From Oerskovia sp042887685 (GTDB taxonomy: Bacteria > Actinomycetota > Actinomycetes > Actinomycetales > Cellulomonadaceae): a DNA stretch of 64,000 nt. Within the stretch, counting starts at the first letter, position 1. Each line of letters opens with the position of its first letter. This document shows, in pieces, positions 7,958 through 16,475 of this stretch. Below the pieces are notes generated by a model. The model saw nothing but the letters and a program-made list of their open reading frames with translations. It did not search any database and was not told the DNA's origin. The position numbers were made by a program, and so were the translations under genes. The DNA lies in contig NZ_JBHVOS010000001.1 in assembly GCF_042887685.1 (NCBI RefSeq), positions 232,885 through 296,884 of the forward strand, in the 5' to 3' direction.

Positions 7958-8863
7958 ATGGACCCCACGCCCGCCCTCGACGTCCACGGGCTCACGGTCC
8001 GCTACCGCGAGGTGCTCGCGCTCGAGGACGTGGGCCTGACGCTCGCGCCCGGCACGGTGACCGGGCTCATCGGGGCCAACGGGTCGGGCAAGTCGACGCT
8101 GTTCCGGTCCGTCATGGGCATGACGCGCGGCAACGGCGTGACCCAGGCCGGGGACGTGCGGGTCTACGGCCGGGACGCGGACGCGGCGCGCAAGGACGGG
8201 CTCGTCGGGTACGTGCCGCAGTCCGAGGACGTCGACTGGGCGTTCCCGGTCGACGTGCGCGACGTGGTGACCATGGGCCGCTACGGAGGGCTCGGCCCGA
8301 CGCGTCGGGCACGCGCCGAGGATCGCCGGGCCGTGGCCGACGCCCTGGAGCGGGTGGGGCTCGCGGACCTCGCGCACCGCCAGATCGGCCGGCTGTCCGG
8401 CGGGCAGCGCAAGCGGGTCTTCGTCGCCCGCGCGATCGCCCAGGGCGCGCGGCTGCTGCTGCTCGACGAGCCGTTCGCCGGGGTCGACAAGGTCTCGGAG
8501 GCGCAGATCACCGCCGTGCTGCGGGGCTTGGCGGCGGCCGGCTGCGCCGTCCTCGTCTCGACGCACGACCTCACGTCGCTGCCCGACCTCGTCGACGACG
8601 CGATCCTGCTCCAGCGCCGCGTGATCATGACCGGGCCGCCCGACGTGGTGCTGCGCCCCGAGAACCTCGCCCGCACGTTCGGGATCGACCCGCTCGCGGC
8701 GAGCCGGGGCGGGCCGGGCCCGGCGGACACGGCAGACCCGGCGGACCAGGCAGACCCGGCGGACCCGGCCGAGCCGGCCGATGCCGTCGGTGACGCCGAC
8801 CGAACTCCACCCCGTGCACCGGCGCCGCACGGCTCCGCGACGACCGAAGGAGCCGCCCGATGA
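7958..8863 (+). CDS. Metal ABC importer ATP-binding protein (manganese type)
   Basis: A 301-residue ATPase with Walker A GANGSGKST, Q-loop YVPQSEDVDW, signature LSGGQRKRVFVARAI, Walker B LLLLDEPFAG and switch STHD. It powers uptake with the neighbouring permease. The ATG at 7958 has GGAG six bases upstream; a GTG at 7868 overlapping the preceding stop is also possible but would add 30 residues not expected in the family. The C-terminal 55 residues are a low-complexity Ala/Asp/Pro tail (ADPADQADPADPAEPADA) of unknown role. Confidence 0.9.
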   Translation: MDPTPALDVHGLTVRYREVLALEDVGLTLAPGTVTGLIGANGSGKSTLFRSVMGMTRGNGVTQAGDVRVYGRDADAARKDGLVGYVPQSEDVDWAFPVDVRDVVTMGRYGGLGPTRRARAEDRRAVADALERVGLADLAHRQIGRLSGGQRKRVFVARAIAQGARLLLLDEPFAGVDKVSEAQITAVLRGLAAAGCAVLVSTHDLTSLPDLVDDAILLQRRVIMTGPPDVVLRPENLARTFGIDPLAASRGGPGPADTADPADQADPADPAEPADAVGDADRTPPRAPAPHGSATTEGAAR

Positions 8864-9759
8864 ACCCGCTCGACCTGCTCGCCGCCGCGGGGACGTGGCT
8901 GGCCGCGCCCCTCGAGTACGAGTTCGTGCAGCGCGCGCTGCTCGTCGCGGTCGTCGCGAGCATCGTGTGCGCGCTCCTGAGCTGCTGGCTCATCATGATC
9001 GGCTGGTCGCTGCTCGGGGACGCGGTCTCGCACGCGGTGCTGCCGGGCGTCGTGCTGTCCTACATCGTCGGGGTTCCGTTCGCGGTGGGCGCGCTCGTGT
9101 TCGGGATCGGGGCGGTCGCGCTGATCGGCACGGTCCGGGACACGAGCAGGCTCAAGGAGGACGCGGCGATCGGCGTGGTCTTCACGACGCTGTTCGCGAT
9201 CGGGATCGTCCTCGTCTCGGTCACGCCGAGCCAGATCGACCTGGGGCACATCCTGTTCGGCAACATGCTCGGCATCACGGACACGGACCTGTGGCAGGTC
9301 GTGGTGCTCGGTGCGCTGACGACCGTGGTCCTCGTGCTCAAGCGGCGCGACCTGACGCTGTTCGCGTTCGACCCCGTGCACGCGCACGCGGTCGGCATCT
9401 CGCCGCGGCGCCTGTCGGCCCTGCTGCTGGGCTCGCTCGCGCTCACCGTGGTGGTTGCGCTCCAGGCGGTCGGGGTCGTGCTCGTCGTGGCCCTGGTCAT
9501 CACGCCGGGGGCCACGGCGTACCTCCTGGTCGACCGCATGTCCCGCATGCTCGTGGTCGCGCCGCTCGTCGCGGTGGGCTGCGCGGTCGTCGGGATCTAC
9601 GCGAGCTACTACCTCGACACGGCGAGCGCCGCGACGATCGTCGTCGCGCAGGGGGTCGTGTTCGCGGTCGCGTACGTGGTCCACCTGGCGCGCCGCCCGC
9701 GCGTGCAGGCCGCAGGCCCGACGGCGGAGCGTGAGCCCGCGGAGCTGGTCGCCGGGTGA
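8860..9759 (+). CDS. Metal ABC importer permease (manganese type)
   Basis: A 299-residue protein with about eight or nine membrane segments, the usual size for the ABC-3 (ZnuB/MntB) family. It has the conserved loops SLLGDAVSHAVLPGVVLSYI near the N-terminus and VALVITPGATAYLLVDRM further on. The ATG overlaps the ATPase stop (ATGA), so the two are translationally coupled. It forms the membrane channel of the importer with the lipoprotein and ATPase upstream. Confidence 0.92.
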   Translation: MNPLDLLAAAGTWLAAPLEYEFVQRALLVAVVASIVCALLSCWLIMIGWSLLGDAVSHAVLPGVVLSYIVGVPFAVGALVFGIGAVALIGTVRDTSRLKEDAAIGVVFTTLFAIGIVLVSVTPSQIDLGHILFGNMLGITDTDLWQVVVLGALTTVVLVLKRRDLTLFAFDPVHAHAVGISPRRLSALLLGSLALTVVVALQAVGVVLVVALVITPGATAYLLVDRMSRMLVVAPLVAVGCAVVGIYASYYLDTASAATIVVAQGVVFAVAYVVHLARRPRVQAAGPTAEREPAELVAG

Positions 9760-9856
9760 GGGGCCAGGGCGGGGGACGGTGCGGGCGGCCGGGTGCCGAC
9801 GTGCGCCTCCGGGTGTCCGGGCCTCGGTCCGCCCGGCCCTGCGGAGGGCCGTGAAA

Positions 9857-9862
9857 TAGAGT
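9857..9862 (+). promoter_or_regulatory. -10 element of the DtxR-type gene
   Basis: TAGAGT seven bases before the GTG at 9870. This favours 9870 over the in-frame GTG at 9861, which lies inside the hexamer. Confidence 0.45.
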
Positions 9863-9869
9863 GAGCGCC

Positions 9870-10574
9870 GTGGACCATCCCCTCGACCTGACCTCCGTCG
9901 CCCAGGACTACCTCAAGGTGGTGTGGTCGGCGCAGGAGTGGTCCGACGAGCCCGTGACCACCAAGCTCCTCGCGGACCGGCTCGGGGTCGGGGCCTCGAC
10001 CGTGTCGGAGACCGTGCGCCGCCTGTCCGCGCAGGGCCTGCTGGTTCACGCCCGCTACGGCGCGATCGAGCTCACGGACCTGGGGCGCTCGCACGCGGTC
10101 GCGATGGTGCGACGGCACCGCATCCTCGAGACGTACCTGGTCTCGGAGCTGGGGTACTCGTGGGACGAGGTGCACGACGAGGCCGAGGTCCTGGAGCACG
10201 CGGTGTCCGACCTCATGCTCGACCGCATCGACGCGTTGCTCGGACACCCGACGCGCGACCCGCACGGCGACCCGATCCCGACGGCATCGGGCCATGTCCC
10301 GCGACCGGCGGCGGTCCGGCTCTCGGAGCTCGACGCGGGGGCGTGCGCGGTCGTGGCGCGGATCTCGGACTCGGACCCGGACGTGCTGCGGTACCTCGCC
10401 GAGCTGGGCCTGGGGCTCGACGCCGAGGTCTGCGTGCAGGAGAGGCGCGAGTACGCGGGCACCATGGCCATCACGTGGGGGAGCGACGAGAGCCCCGTGC
10501 ACCTGGGGCTCCCGGCTGCGTCCCGCGTGTGGGTCGTGCCGCAGCCCCTCGCCGCGGGCCACGCCCCGGTCTAG
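9870..10574 (+). CDS. DtxR/MntR-family metal-dependent repressor
   Basis: A 234-residue regulator: winged helix at about 5-65 (TTKLLADRLGVGASTVSETV as recognition region), metal-binding and dimerisation part at about 70-140 (VRRHRILETYLV, WDEVHDEAEVLEH) with the usual His and Glu ligands, and a C-terminal FeoA/SH3-like domain (from about 150). The family represses metal-importer genes when manganese or iron is plentiful. It directly follows a manganese-type importer whose start is covered by a matching dyad, so an MntR role is likely; an iron-sensing IdeR role is the alternative. It seems to have its own leaderless promoter. Confidence 0.88.
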   Translation: MDHPLDLTSVAQDYLKVVWSAQEWSDEPVTTKLLADRLGVGASTVSETVRRLSAQGLLVHARYGAIELTDLGRSHAVAMVRRHRILETYLVSELGYSWDEVHDEAEVLEHAVSDLMLDRIDALLGHPTRDPHGDPIPTASGHVPRPAAVRLSELDAGACAVVARISDSDPDVLRYLAELGLGLDAEVCVQERREYAGTMAITWGSDESPVHLGLPAASRVWVVPQPLAAGHAPV

Positions 10575-10621
10575 ACTGACGTTCTTCCCGCATCACGCTG
10601 CCGACGGCGCCAGCGACAGGC

Positions 10622-10635
10622 TCGAATCGATTCGA
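10622..10635. promoter_or_regulatory. Perfect 14-bp palindrome upstream of MFS gene
   Basis: TCGAATCGATTCGA, a complete palindrome and AT-richer than its surroundings, lies 41 bases upstream of the start codon. It could be an operator; no regulator gene is adjacent except the DtxR-type gene, whose expected site differs. Confidence 0.4.
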
Positions 10636-10676
10636 TCCGCAGTGTCCCGCCCCTGAACACCCTCGAAAGGTCCGCC

Positions 10677-11999
10677 TTGACCGTCGACAGCACCAGCCTG
10701 CCCGGCCCGACCGACACCCACGCCGAGGCGCCAACCCCGGGCGCGCGACGTCGTCGGGCAGGGGGCGGAGCGCCGCGTGGCTCCCGGACCACCGGGCTCG
10801 CGCTGCTCGCGCTCGCCGCGGGCGGCTTCACGATCGGCACGACCGAGTTCGCGACCATGGGCCTGCTGCCCGACATCGCCGACGCGTTCGACGCCTCCAT
10901 CCCGCTCACCGGGCACGCCATCACGGCCTACGCCGTGGGCGTCGTCGTCGGCGCGCCCCTGCTGACCGTGCTCGCCGCGCGCGTCTCGCGCAAGAAGCTG
11001 CTCATCGCGCTCATGCTCGCCTACACCCTCGGCAACGTGCTCTCGGCCGAGGCCCCCAGCATCGAGGGGCTCATCGCGGGCCGCTTCCTCGCGGGCCTGC
11101 CGCACGGCGCGTTCTTCGGGGTCGGGGCCGCGGTCGGCGCCGCCGTCGCCGGGCCCGGGCGCCGCGGCCACGCCGTGGCCATGATGATGACCGGCCTCAC
11201 GATCGCGAACGTCGTGGGCGTCCCGCTGTCGACGTTCGCGGGCCAGCAGCTCGGCTGGCGCGCCGCGTTCGTGCTCATCGGCGTCCTGGGCGGCATCACG
11301 CTCGCAGCCCTGTGGCGCTGGGTCCCCGCCGGCGCGGGCGACACCGGGTCGAGCGTGAGCCAGGAGGTCGCCGCGCTGAGGAACGGCCCGCTGTGGATCA
11401 GCTTCGTGGGCGGCGCGATCGGCTTCGGCGGCATGTTCGCCGTCTACTCCTACGTCGCACCCACCATGACCGAGGTCACGGGCCTCTCGCTCGGCGTCGT
11501 CCCCGTGGTCCTCGCGATCTTCGGCCTCGGCATGACGCTCGGGACGATCGTCGGCGGACGGCTCGCCGACAAGGACGTCCTGCGCACCGTGTGGATCGGC
11601 TTCGGCTCGACGGCCCTCGCCCTCGTCGCGTTCGCGCTCACGGGCCAGAGCCCGGTCCCGGCCGTCGCGTCCCTGTTCCTGCTGGGCGTGACGTCGCAGA
11701 TCCTGGGCCTCGCGCTCCAGACCCGGCTCATGGACCTCTCTCCCGGCGCACCCTCGCTCGGAGCAGCGCTGTGCCACTCGGCGCTCAACGTCGGCAACGC
11801 CAACGGCGCATTCCTCGGCGGCCTCGTCATCGCCGCCGGCTGGGGATACCTCGACCTCGCGTGGACAGGCCTCGCCCTCACGCTCGCCGGCCTCGCGATC
11901 ATCGCCCTGTTCGGACGTCAGCGCGTCGCGCACGTCCGGGACGACGCCCCGGCCCTGGAGGACGCACAGGCACAGCCGTCGACGGCCGGCGCGGCGTGA
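10677..11999 (+). CDS. MFS transporter, DHA1 family (AraJ/NepI-like)
   Basis: A 440-residue, 12-helix transporter. After a polar N-terminus (about 40 residues) comes LALAAGGFTIGTTEFATMGLLPDIA, the characteristic opening of the arabinose-efflux/purine-efflux DHA1 group, then the helix 2-3 loop VSRKKLLI and GRFLAGLPHGAFFG. Such proteins are proton-driven exporters of sugars, nucleosides or drugs. The TTG start is preceded by GAAAGG with a 6-base spacer. Substrate unknown. Confidence 0.9.
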   Translation: MTVDSTSLPGPTDTHAEAPTPGARRRRAGGGAPRGSRTTGLALLALAAGGFTIGTTEFATMGLLPDIADAFDASIPLTGHAITAYAVGVVVGAPLLTVLAARVSRKKLLIALMLAYTLGNVLSAEAPSIEGLIAGRFLAGLPHGAFFGVGAAVGAAVAGPGRRGHAVAMMMTGLTIANVVGVPLSTFAGQQLGWRAAFVLIGVLGGITLAALWRWVPAGAGDTGSSVSQEVAALRNGPLWISFVGGAIGFGGMFAVYSYVAPTMTEVTGLSLGVVPVVLAIFGLGMTLGTIVGGRLADKDVLRTVWIGFGSTALALVAFALTGQSPVPAVASLFLLGVTSQILGLALQTRLMDLSPGAPSLGAALCHSALNVGNANGAFLGGLVIAAGWGYLDLAWTGLALTLAGLAIIALFGRQRVAHVRDDAPALEDAQAQPSTAGAA

Positions 12000-12018
12000 C
12001 CTGGGCGGCCCCGCGCCC

Positions 12019-12036
12019 CTCGCCCGGCGGGGCGAG
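12019..12036 (+). terminator. Short terminator hairpin between convergent genes
   Basis: CTCGCCC and GGGCGAG flank a GGCG loop 19 bases after the MFS stop; it could serve both convergent transcripts. Confidence 0.4.
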
Positions 12037-12096
12037 CCCGCACGTCAGGGGCACTGGCCCGCTCGACGACGCGCCGACCCGCCCGAGGCGGACCCC

Positions 12097-12330
12097 TCAG
12101 GTGTTGAGGCCCAGCCCCTTGCGGCCCTTCGCGAAGTAGGCGATCGGACCCACCCAGTTCGCGAGCATCGCCACGCCCCACGCGAGCTTCGAACCCTCGA
12201 CCTCGTCGGCAGACCGCCTGGCCAGGTCGCGGTAGCCCGCGACCGTGAGCGAGACCTGCACGATCGAGGCCACCACCATCAACGCCTTCTTGCGGCTGCT
12301 GAACTCGCTCCACGACTTCTTGTGTGCCAT
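12097..12330 (-). CDS. Small two-helix membrane protein, PLDc_N-like
   Basis: A 77-residue protein. Two hydrophobic segments (ALMVVASIVQVSLTVAGY and AWGVAMLANWVGPIAYFAKG) are joined by a charged loop RDLARRSADEVEGSK. The arrangement, with WVGPIAYFAKGRK at the end, matches the phospholipase D N-terminal membrane domain family, which as a free-standing protein has no known activity. A GGGAGGGG element precedes the ATG. It is divergent from the VKOR-family gene. No function is claimed. Confidence 0.75.
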   Translation of the reverse strand: MAHKKSWSEFSSRKKALMVVASIVQVSLTVAGYRDLARRSADEVEGSKLAWGVAMLANWVGPIAYFAKGRKGLGLNT

Positions 12331-12370
12331 GAGCACCCCTCCCGTGTCGGTACGACGACCTGTCCCCACG

Positions 12371-12376
12371 ACGCTA
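12371..12376 (-). promoter_or_regulatory. -10 element of the small membrane protein gene
   Basis: Minus-strand TAGCGT about 40 bases before the ATG, leaving a short leader that carries a ribosome binding site. Confidence 0.35.
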
Positions 12377-12516
12377 CGCGTGCTCCACCCGGGGCGCACG
12401 GCACCGGGCCACGATCCGCGCGTACGTGGTGCATTCAGCCAAGCCCCAGAGATCGCCGGTACCTTGGGCCCACCTGTGTGCCGGAAGCGCACACGCAGAC
12501 CCTTCAGGAGCGGTTC

Positions 12517-13221
12517 GTGAGCGAGAGCCCCACCCGTCCTTTCCGCACCGGGCGCACCCCGGGCACGCCCGGCGACTCCGCCGACCTCCTCGCCCCCGAC
12601 CAGGGGGGAGGCCTCGGCGCCCCCGACGCCAAGAACCTGACTCCTCGCGCGTTCGGGTGGGTGCTCCTGGTCGCCGGCACGGTCGGGCTGGTCGGCGCCG
12701 CCTGGTTGGCGATCGAGCGCTACCTCAAGCTCATCGACCCGAACCACGTCGCGGCGTGCTCCCTCAACCCGTTCCTCGACTGCGGCCCAGCCATGGCGTC
12801 GTGGCAGGGGGCGCTCCTCGGGTTCCCCAACCCGTTCCTCGGCGTCGCCGCCTTCCCCGTGGTCATGACGATCGGCGTCGTGGTCCTCACGGGCGCCCGC
12901 CTGCCCCGCTGGTTCTGGCTCACCCTGCTGGCCGTCACGACCGTCGCCATGGGCCTCATCGTCTTCCTCGTGTGGACCAGCCTGTACGTGCTCGTCGTGC
13001 TCTGCCCGTTCTGCATGGTCGTGTGGGCCGCGATGCTGCCGATCTTCTGGTTCCAGGTCGTGCACGCCGTCCAGGAGGGGTACCTCAAGGTCTCCGAGGG
13101 GGTACGCCGCGTGATCGTCGACAACAAGGGCACGCTCCTCGCGGTGCTCTACGTCCTCCTCGTGGCCTGGGTCTTCCTCGAGATGGGCCCCACGATCGTC
13201 GAGTACCTGCAGACCGTCTGA
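12517..13221 (+). CDS. Vitamin K epoxide reductase (VKOR) family membrane protein
   Basis: A 234-residue protein with about five membrane helices after a 50-residue polar N-terminus. It has the two cysteine pairs of VKOR proteins: CSLNPFLDC in the extracellular loop (about 86-94) and the CPFC redox centre near helix 4. In bacteria VKOR reoxidises a DsbA-like thioredoxin using quinone, driving disulfide formation in exported proteins. The GTG start has AGGAG six bases upstream. No DsbA-like gene is fused or adjacent, so the partner must be elsewhere. Confidence 0.9.
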   Translation: MSESPTRPFRTGRTPGTPGDSADLLAPDQGGGLGAPDAKNLTPRAFGWVLLVAGTVGLVGAAWLAIERYLKLIDPNHVAACSLNPFLDCGPAMASWQGALLGFPNPFLGVAAFPVVMTIGVVVLTGARLPRWFWLTLLAVTTVAMGLIVFLVWTSLYVLVVLCPFCMVVWAAMLPIFWFQVVHAVQEGYLKVSEGVRRVIVDNKGTLLAVLYVLLVAWVFLEMGPTIVEYLQTV

Positions 13222-13240
13222 CCGGCTCCCGGTCCGCCCG

Positions 13241-13275
13241 GTCCACCCGTCCGCCCGGACCCGACCCGGGTGGAC
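13241..13275 (+). terminator. Terminator hairpin after the VKOR gene
   Basis: GTCCACCCG (13241-13249) and CGGGTGGAC (13267-13275) form a perfect 9-bp stem, with TCCG/CGGA pairing inside the loop extending it. Confidence 0.5.
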
Positions 13276-13373
13276 GGGGCGCCCTGACGGCGTGGGTGGG
13301 CGGCGCCGTCGGGCCGGGTGGGACGTGGGCGTCCAGCCCGCGCCCGCCTGCCGGACGAGGCCGCGCCGAACGG

Positions 13374-13379
13374 TAAACT
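13374..13379 (+). promoter_or_regulatory. -10 element of leuS
   Basis: TAAACT six bases before the GTG at 13386; no ribosome binding site between, so leuS is probably leaderless. Confidence 0.55.
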
Positions 13380-13385
13380 CGCGGG

Positions 13386-16340
13386 GTGAGCACGCCTGAG
13401 AACCCCGCCCCCGAGAACCCCGCCGAGTCCGCGCGCCCCGCCCCCGCGGCCTCGCTCGAGACGACCTCCCACCGCTACACGCCCGCCCTCGCGCAGGACA
13501 TCGAGCTCCGGTGGCAGGACGCGTGGGAGGAGCGCGGCACGTTCTGGGCCGCGAACCCCTCGGGGCACCTCACCGACGGCGAGGGCAGGCACGCCGACGG
13601 GCGCTCGCCCTACTTCATCATGGACATGTTCCCGTACCCCTCGGGTGCGGGTCTGCACGTGGGGCACCCGCTCGGGTTCATCGCGACCGACGTCGTCGGA
13701 CGCTTCCGGCGCATGTGCGGCGACAACGTGCTGCACGCGCTCGGGTACGACGCGTTCGGCCTGCCCGCCGAGCAGTTCGCGGTGCAGACGGGCCAGCACC
13801 CGCGTGTGTCGACCGAGGCGAACATCGCGAACATGCGCCGCCAGCTGCGCCGCCTGGGCCTGGGGCACGACTCGCGCCGCTCGTTCGCGACGATCGACCC
13901 CGAGTACGTCCGCTGGACGCAGTGGATCTTCCTGCAGATCTTCGAGGCCTGGTACGACGAGGACGCCGTGCGTCCCGACGGCGGCACGGGCCGCGCCCGC
14001 CCCATCACCGAGCTCGTGGCCGAGTACGCCGCGGGCACGCGGCCTGTCCCCGGCCACCCCGAGGGCACCCGCTGGTCCGACCTCGACCGCGTCGCGCAGC
14101 GCGCCGTGATCGACCCGCAGCGCCTGGCCTACGTGTCCGAGTCGCCCGTGAACTGGGCGCCGGGCCTGGGCACCGTGCTCGCCAACGAGGAGGTCACCTC
14201 GGACGGCCGCTCCGAGCGCGGCAACTTCCCCGTCTTCCAGCGCAGCCTGCGCCAGTGGAACATGCGCATCACGGCGTACGCCGACCGCCTCGCCGACGAC
14301 CTCGACCTCATCGACTGGCCCGAGAAGGTCAAGTCGATGCAGCGCAACTGGATCGGCCGCAGCGAGGGCGCGAACGTGCGCTTCGCGATCGACGGCCTGG
14401 GTGCCGCAGGCAGCCAGGACGTCGAGGTCTTCACGACGCGCCCCGACACGCTGTTCGGTGCGACGTTCCTGGTCGTCTCGCCCGAGCACCCCCTGCTCGA
14501 CGAGGTCCCCGCCGAGTGGCCCGACGGCACGCACGGCGTCTGGACCGGTGGACACGCGACCCCGATCGACGCCGTCGCGGCGTACCGCAAGGAGGCCGCG
14601 GCCAAGACCGCGGTCGAGCGCCAGGCCGACGCGGGCAAGAAGACCGGGGTCTTCACGGGCCACCTCGCCGTGAACCCCGTCAACGGCACGCTCATCCCCG
14701 TGTTCACCGCGGACTACGTGCTCATGGGCTACGGCACGGGCGCCATCATGGCCGTCCCCGGCGGCGACGAGCGCGACCACGCTTTCGCCGAGGCCTTCGA
14801 GCTGCCCGTGGTCCACACCATCGCGGTCCCCGCCGACCACGAGGGCGCCTGGACCGGCGACGGCGAGATCGTCAACTCCTCCAACGACGAGATCTCGCTC
14901 GACGGCCTGAACGTGGCCGACGCCAAGCGCGCCATGATCGAGTGGCTCGAGGCCAAGGACATCGGCACGGGCACCGTGACGTACCGTCTGCGCGACTGGC
15001 TCTTCAGCCGCCAGCGTTACTGGGGCGAGCCGTTCCCCATCGTCTACGACGAGAACGACCAGCCCATCGCGCTGCCCGACGAGCTGCTGCCCGTCAACCT
15101 GCCCGAGGTCCCCGACTACTCGCCGCGCACCTACGAGCCCGACGACGCCGACTCCTCGCCCGAGCCCCCGCTCGGTCGCAACGAGGACTGGGTCAACGTC
15201 ACGCTCGACCTGGGCGACGGCCCCAAGACCTACCGCCGCGACACCAACACCATGCCCAACTGGGCCGGGTCCTGCTGGTACTACCTGCGCTACCTCGACC
15301 CCGCGGACACCGAGCACATGGCGGCCCCGGAGCTCGAGACGTACTGGACCGGCCCCGGGCACAACGCCACGGCCGGCCCCGCGGGCGGCGTCGACCTGTA
15401 CGTGGGCGGTGTCGAGCACGCCGTGCTGCACCTGCTCTACGCGCGCTTCTGGCACAAGGTGCTCCTGGACCTCGGGCACGTGACCAGCACCGAGCCGTTC
15501 CACAAGCTCTTCAACCAGGGCTACGTGCAGGCCTACGCCTTCACCGACTCGCGCGGCGCGTACGTGCCGGCCGAGGAGGTCGTCGAAGAAGGCGGCGGCG
15601 ACGAGGTCCGGTACCTGTGGAACGGCGAGCCCGTCAACCGTGAGTACGGGAAGATGGGCAAGTCGCTCAAGAACGTCGTGACGCCCGACGACATGTACGA
15701 GACCTACGGCGCCGACACGTTCCGCGTGTACGAGATGTCCATGGGACCGCTCGACCTGTCGCGCCCCTGGGACACTCGCGCCGTCGTCGGCTCGCAGCGC
15801 TTCCTGCAGCGGCTGTGGCGCAACGTCGTCAGCGAGGAGACGGGCAGGACGACGGTCTCGGACGAGCCCGCCGAGGTCGCGACCCTGCGCCTGGTCCACC
15901 GGACGATCGCGGACGTGCGCGTCGAGATGGAGCACATGCGCTCCAACACGGCGATCGCCAAGCTCATCGCGCTCAACAACCACCTCACGGGCCTGGACCG
16001 GGTGCCGCGCGAGGCGATCGAGCCGCTGATCCTCATGGTGGCGCCCATCGCCCCGCACATCGCGGAGGAGCTGTGGTCCCGCCTCGGCCACCCGCAGTCG
16101 CTGGCCCACGAGCCTTTCCCGGTCGCGCTCGACGAGTACCTGGTCGAGGACACCGTGACGTGCGTCGTGCAGGTCCAGGGCAAGGTGCGCAGCCGCCTCG
16201 AGGTCCCGCCGTCGATCGGCGAGGACGAGCTGCGTGAGCTGGCGCTGGCCGACGCGAACGTGCAGCGCACGCTCGACGGGCGGGGCATCCGCACGGTCAT
16301 CGTCCGCGCCCCGAAGCTCGTGAACGTGGTCCCTGCCTGA
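13386..16340 (+). CDS. leuS: Leucyl-tRNA synthetase
   Basis: A 984-residue class I synthetase that charges tRNA-Leu with leucine in the cytoplasm. The HIGH-type motif is seen in PYPSGAGLHVGHPLG (HVGH at about 91-94). The editing (CP1) domain follows, with VFTTRPDTLFGATFLV and GTGAIMAVPGGDERDHAFA. The class I KMSKS-type loop appears as GKMGKSLKN. The length fits the somewhat long actinobacterial enzymes with a 30-residue unstructured N-terminus. It has its own leaderless-type promoter and is followed after 11 bases by a large palindrome that probably ends its transcript. Confidence 0.97.
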   Translation: MSTPENPAPENPAESARPAPAASLETTSHRYTPALAQDIELRWQDAWEERGTFWAANPSGHLTDGEGRHADGRSPYFIMDMFPYPSGAGLHVGHPLGFIATDVVGRFRRMCGDNVLHALGYDAFGLPAEQFAVQTGQHPRVSTEANIANMRRQLRRLGLGHDSRRSFATIDPEYVRWTQWIFLQIFEAWYDEDAVRPDGGTGRARPITELVAEYAAGTRPVPGHPEGTRWSDLDRVAQRAVIDPQRLAYVSESPVNWAPGLGTVLANEEVTSDGRSERGNFPVFQRSLRQWNMRITAYADRLADDLDLIDWPEKVKSMQRNWIGRSEGANVRFAIDGLGAAGSQDVEVFTTRPDTLFGATFLVVSPEHPLLDEVPAEWPDGTHGVWTGGHATPIDAVAAYRKEAAAKTAVERQADAGKKTGVFTGHLAVNPVNGTLIPVFTADYVLMGYGTGAIMAVPGGDERDHAFAEAFELPVVHTIAVPADHEGAWTGDGEIVNSSNDEISLDGLNVADAKRAMIEWLEAKDIGTGTVTYRLRDWLFSRQRYWGEPFPIVYDENDQPIALPDELLPVNLPEVPDYSPRTYEPDDADSSPEPPLGRNEDWVNVTLDLGDGPKTYRRDTNTMPNWAGSCWYYLRYLDPADTEHMAAPELETYWTGPGHNATAGPAGGVDLYVGGVEHAVLHLLYARFWHKVLLDLGHVTSTEPFHKLFNQGYVQAYAFTDSRGAYVPAEEVVEEGGGDEVRYLWNGEPVNREYGKMGKSLKNVVTPDDMYETYGADTFRVYEMSMGPLDLSRPWDTRAVVGSQRFLQRLWRNVVSEETGRTTVSDEPAEVATLRLVHRTIADVRVEMEHMRSNTAIAKLIALNNHLTGLDRVPREAIEPLILMVAPIAPHIAEELWSRLGHPQSLAHEPFPVALDEYLVEDTVTCVVQVQGKVRSRLEVPPSIGEDELRELALADANVQRTLDGRGIRTVIVRAPKLVNVVPA

Positions 16341-16351
16341 CGCTGTGCCGC

Positions 16352-16408
16352 TGAGTGCATGATTCGGCTGCGACACGCCCGGCGAGTCGCAGCCGAATCA
16401 CGCACTCA
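16352..16408. repeat. 57-nt palindromic element, copy 1
   Basis: Arms 16352-16374 and 16386-16408 pair over 23 positions with one mismatch around an 11-nt loop. It begins 11 bases after the leuS stop. A second copy lies exactly 1030 bp downstream with only two differences in the whole 57 nt. It probably acts as the leuS terminator, but the repeated sequence suggests a dispersed (REP-like) element. Confidence 0.85.
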
Positions 16409-16475
16409 CGGGTGCGTTGTCCACAGATTCGTCGGTTCACCGCCAGGCGACCGCCGACCGGCGCATCGTTGCCCC

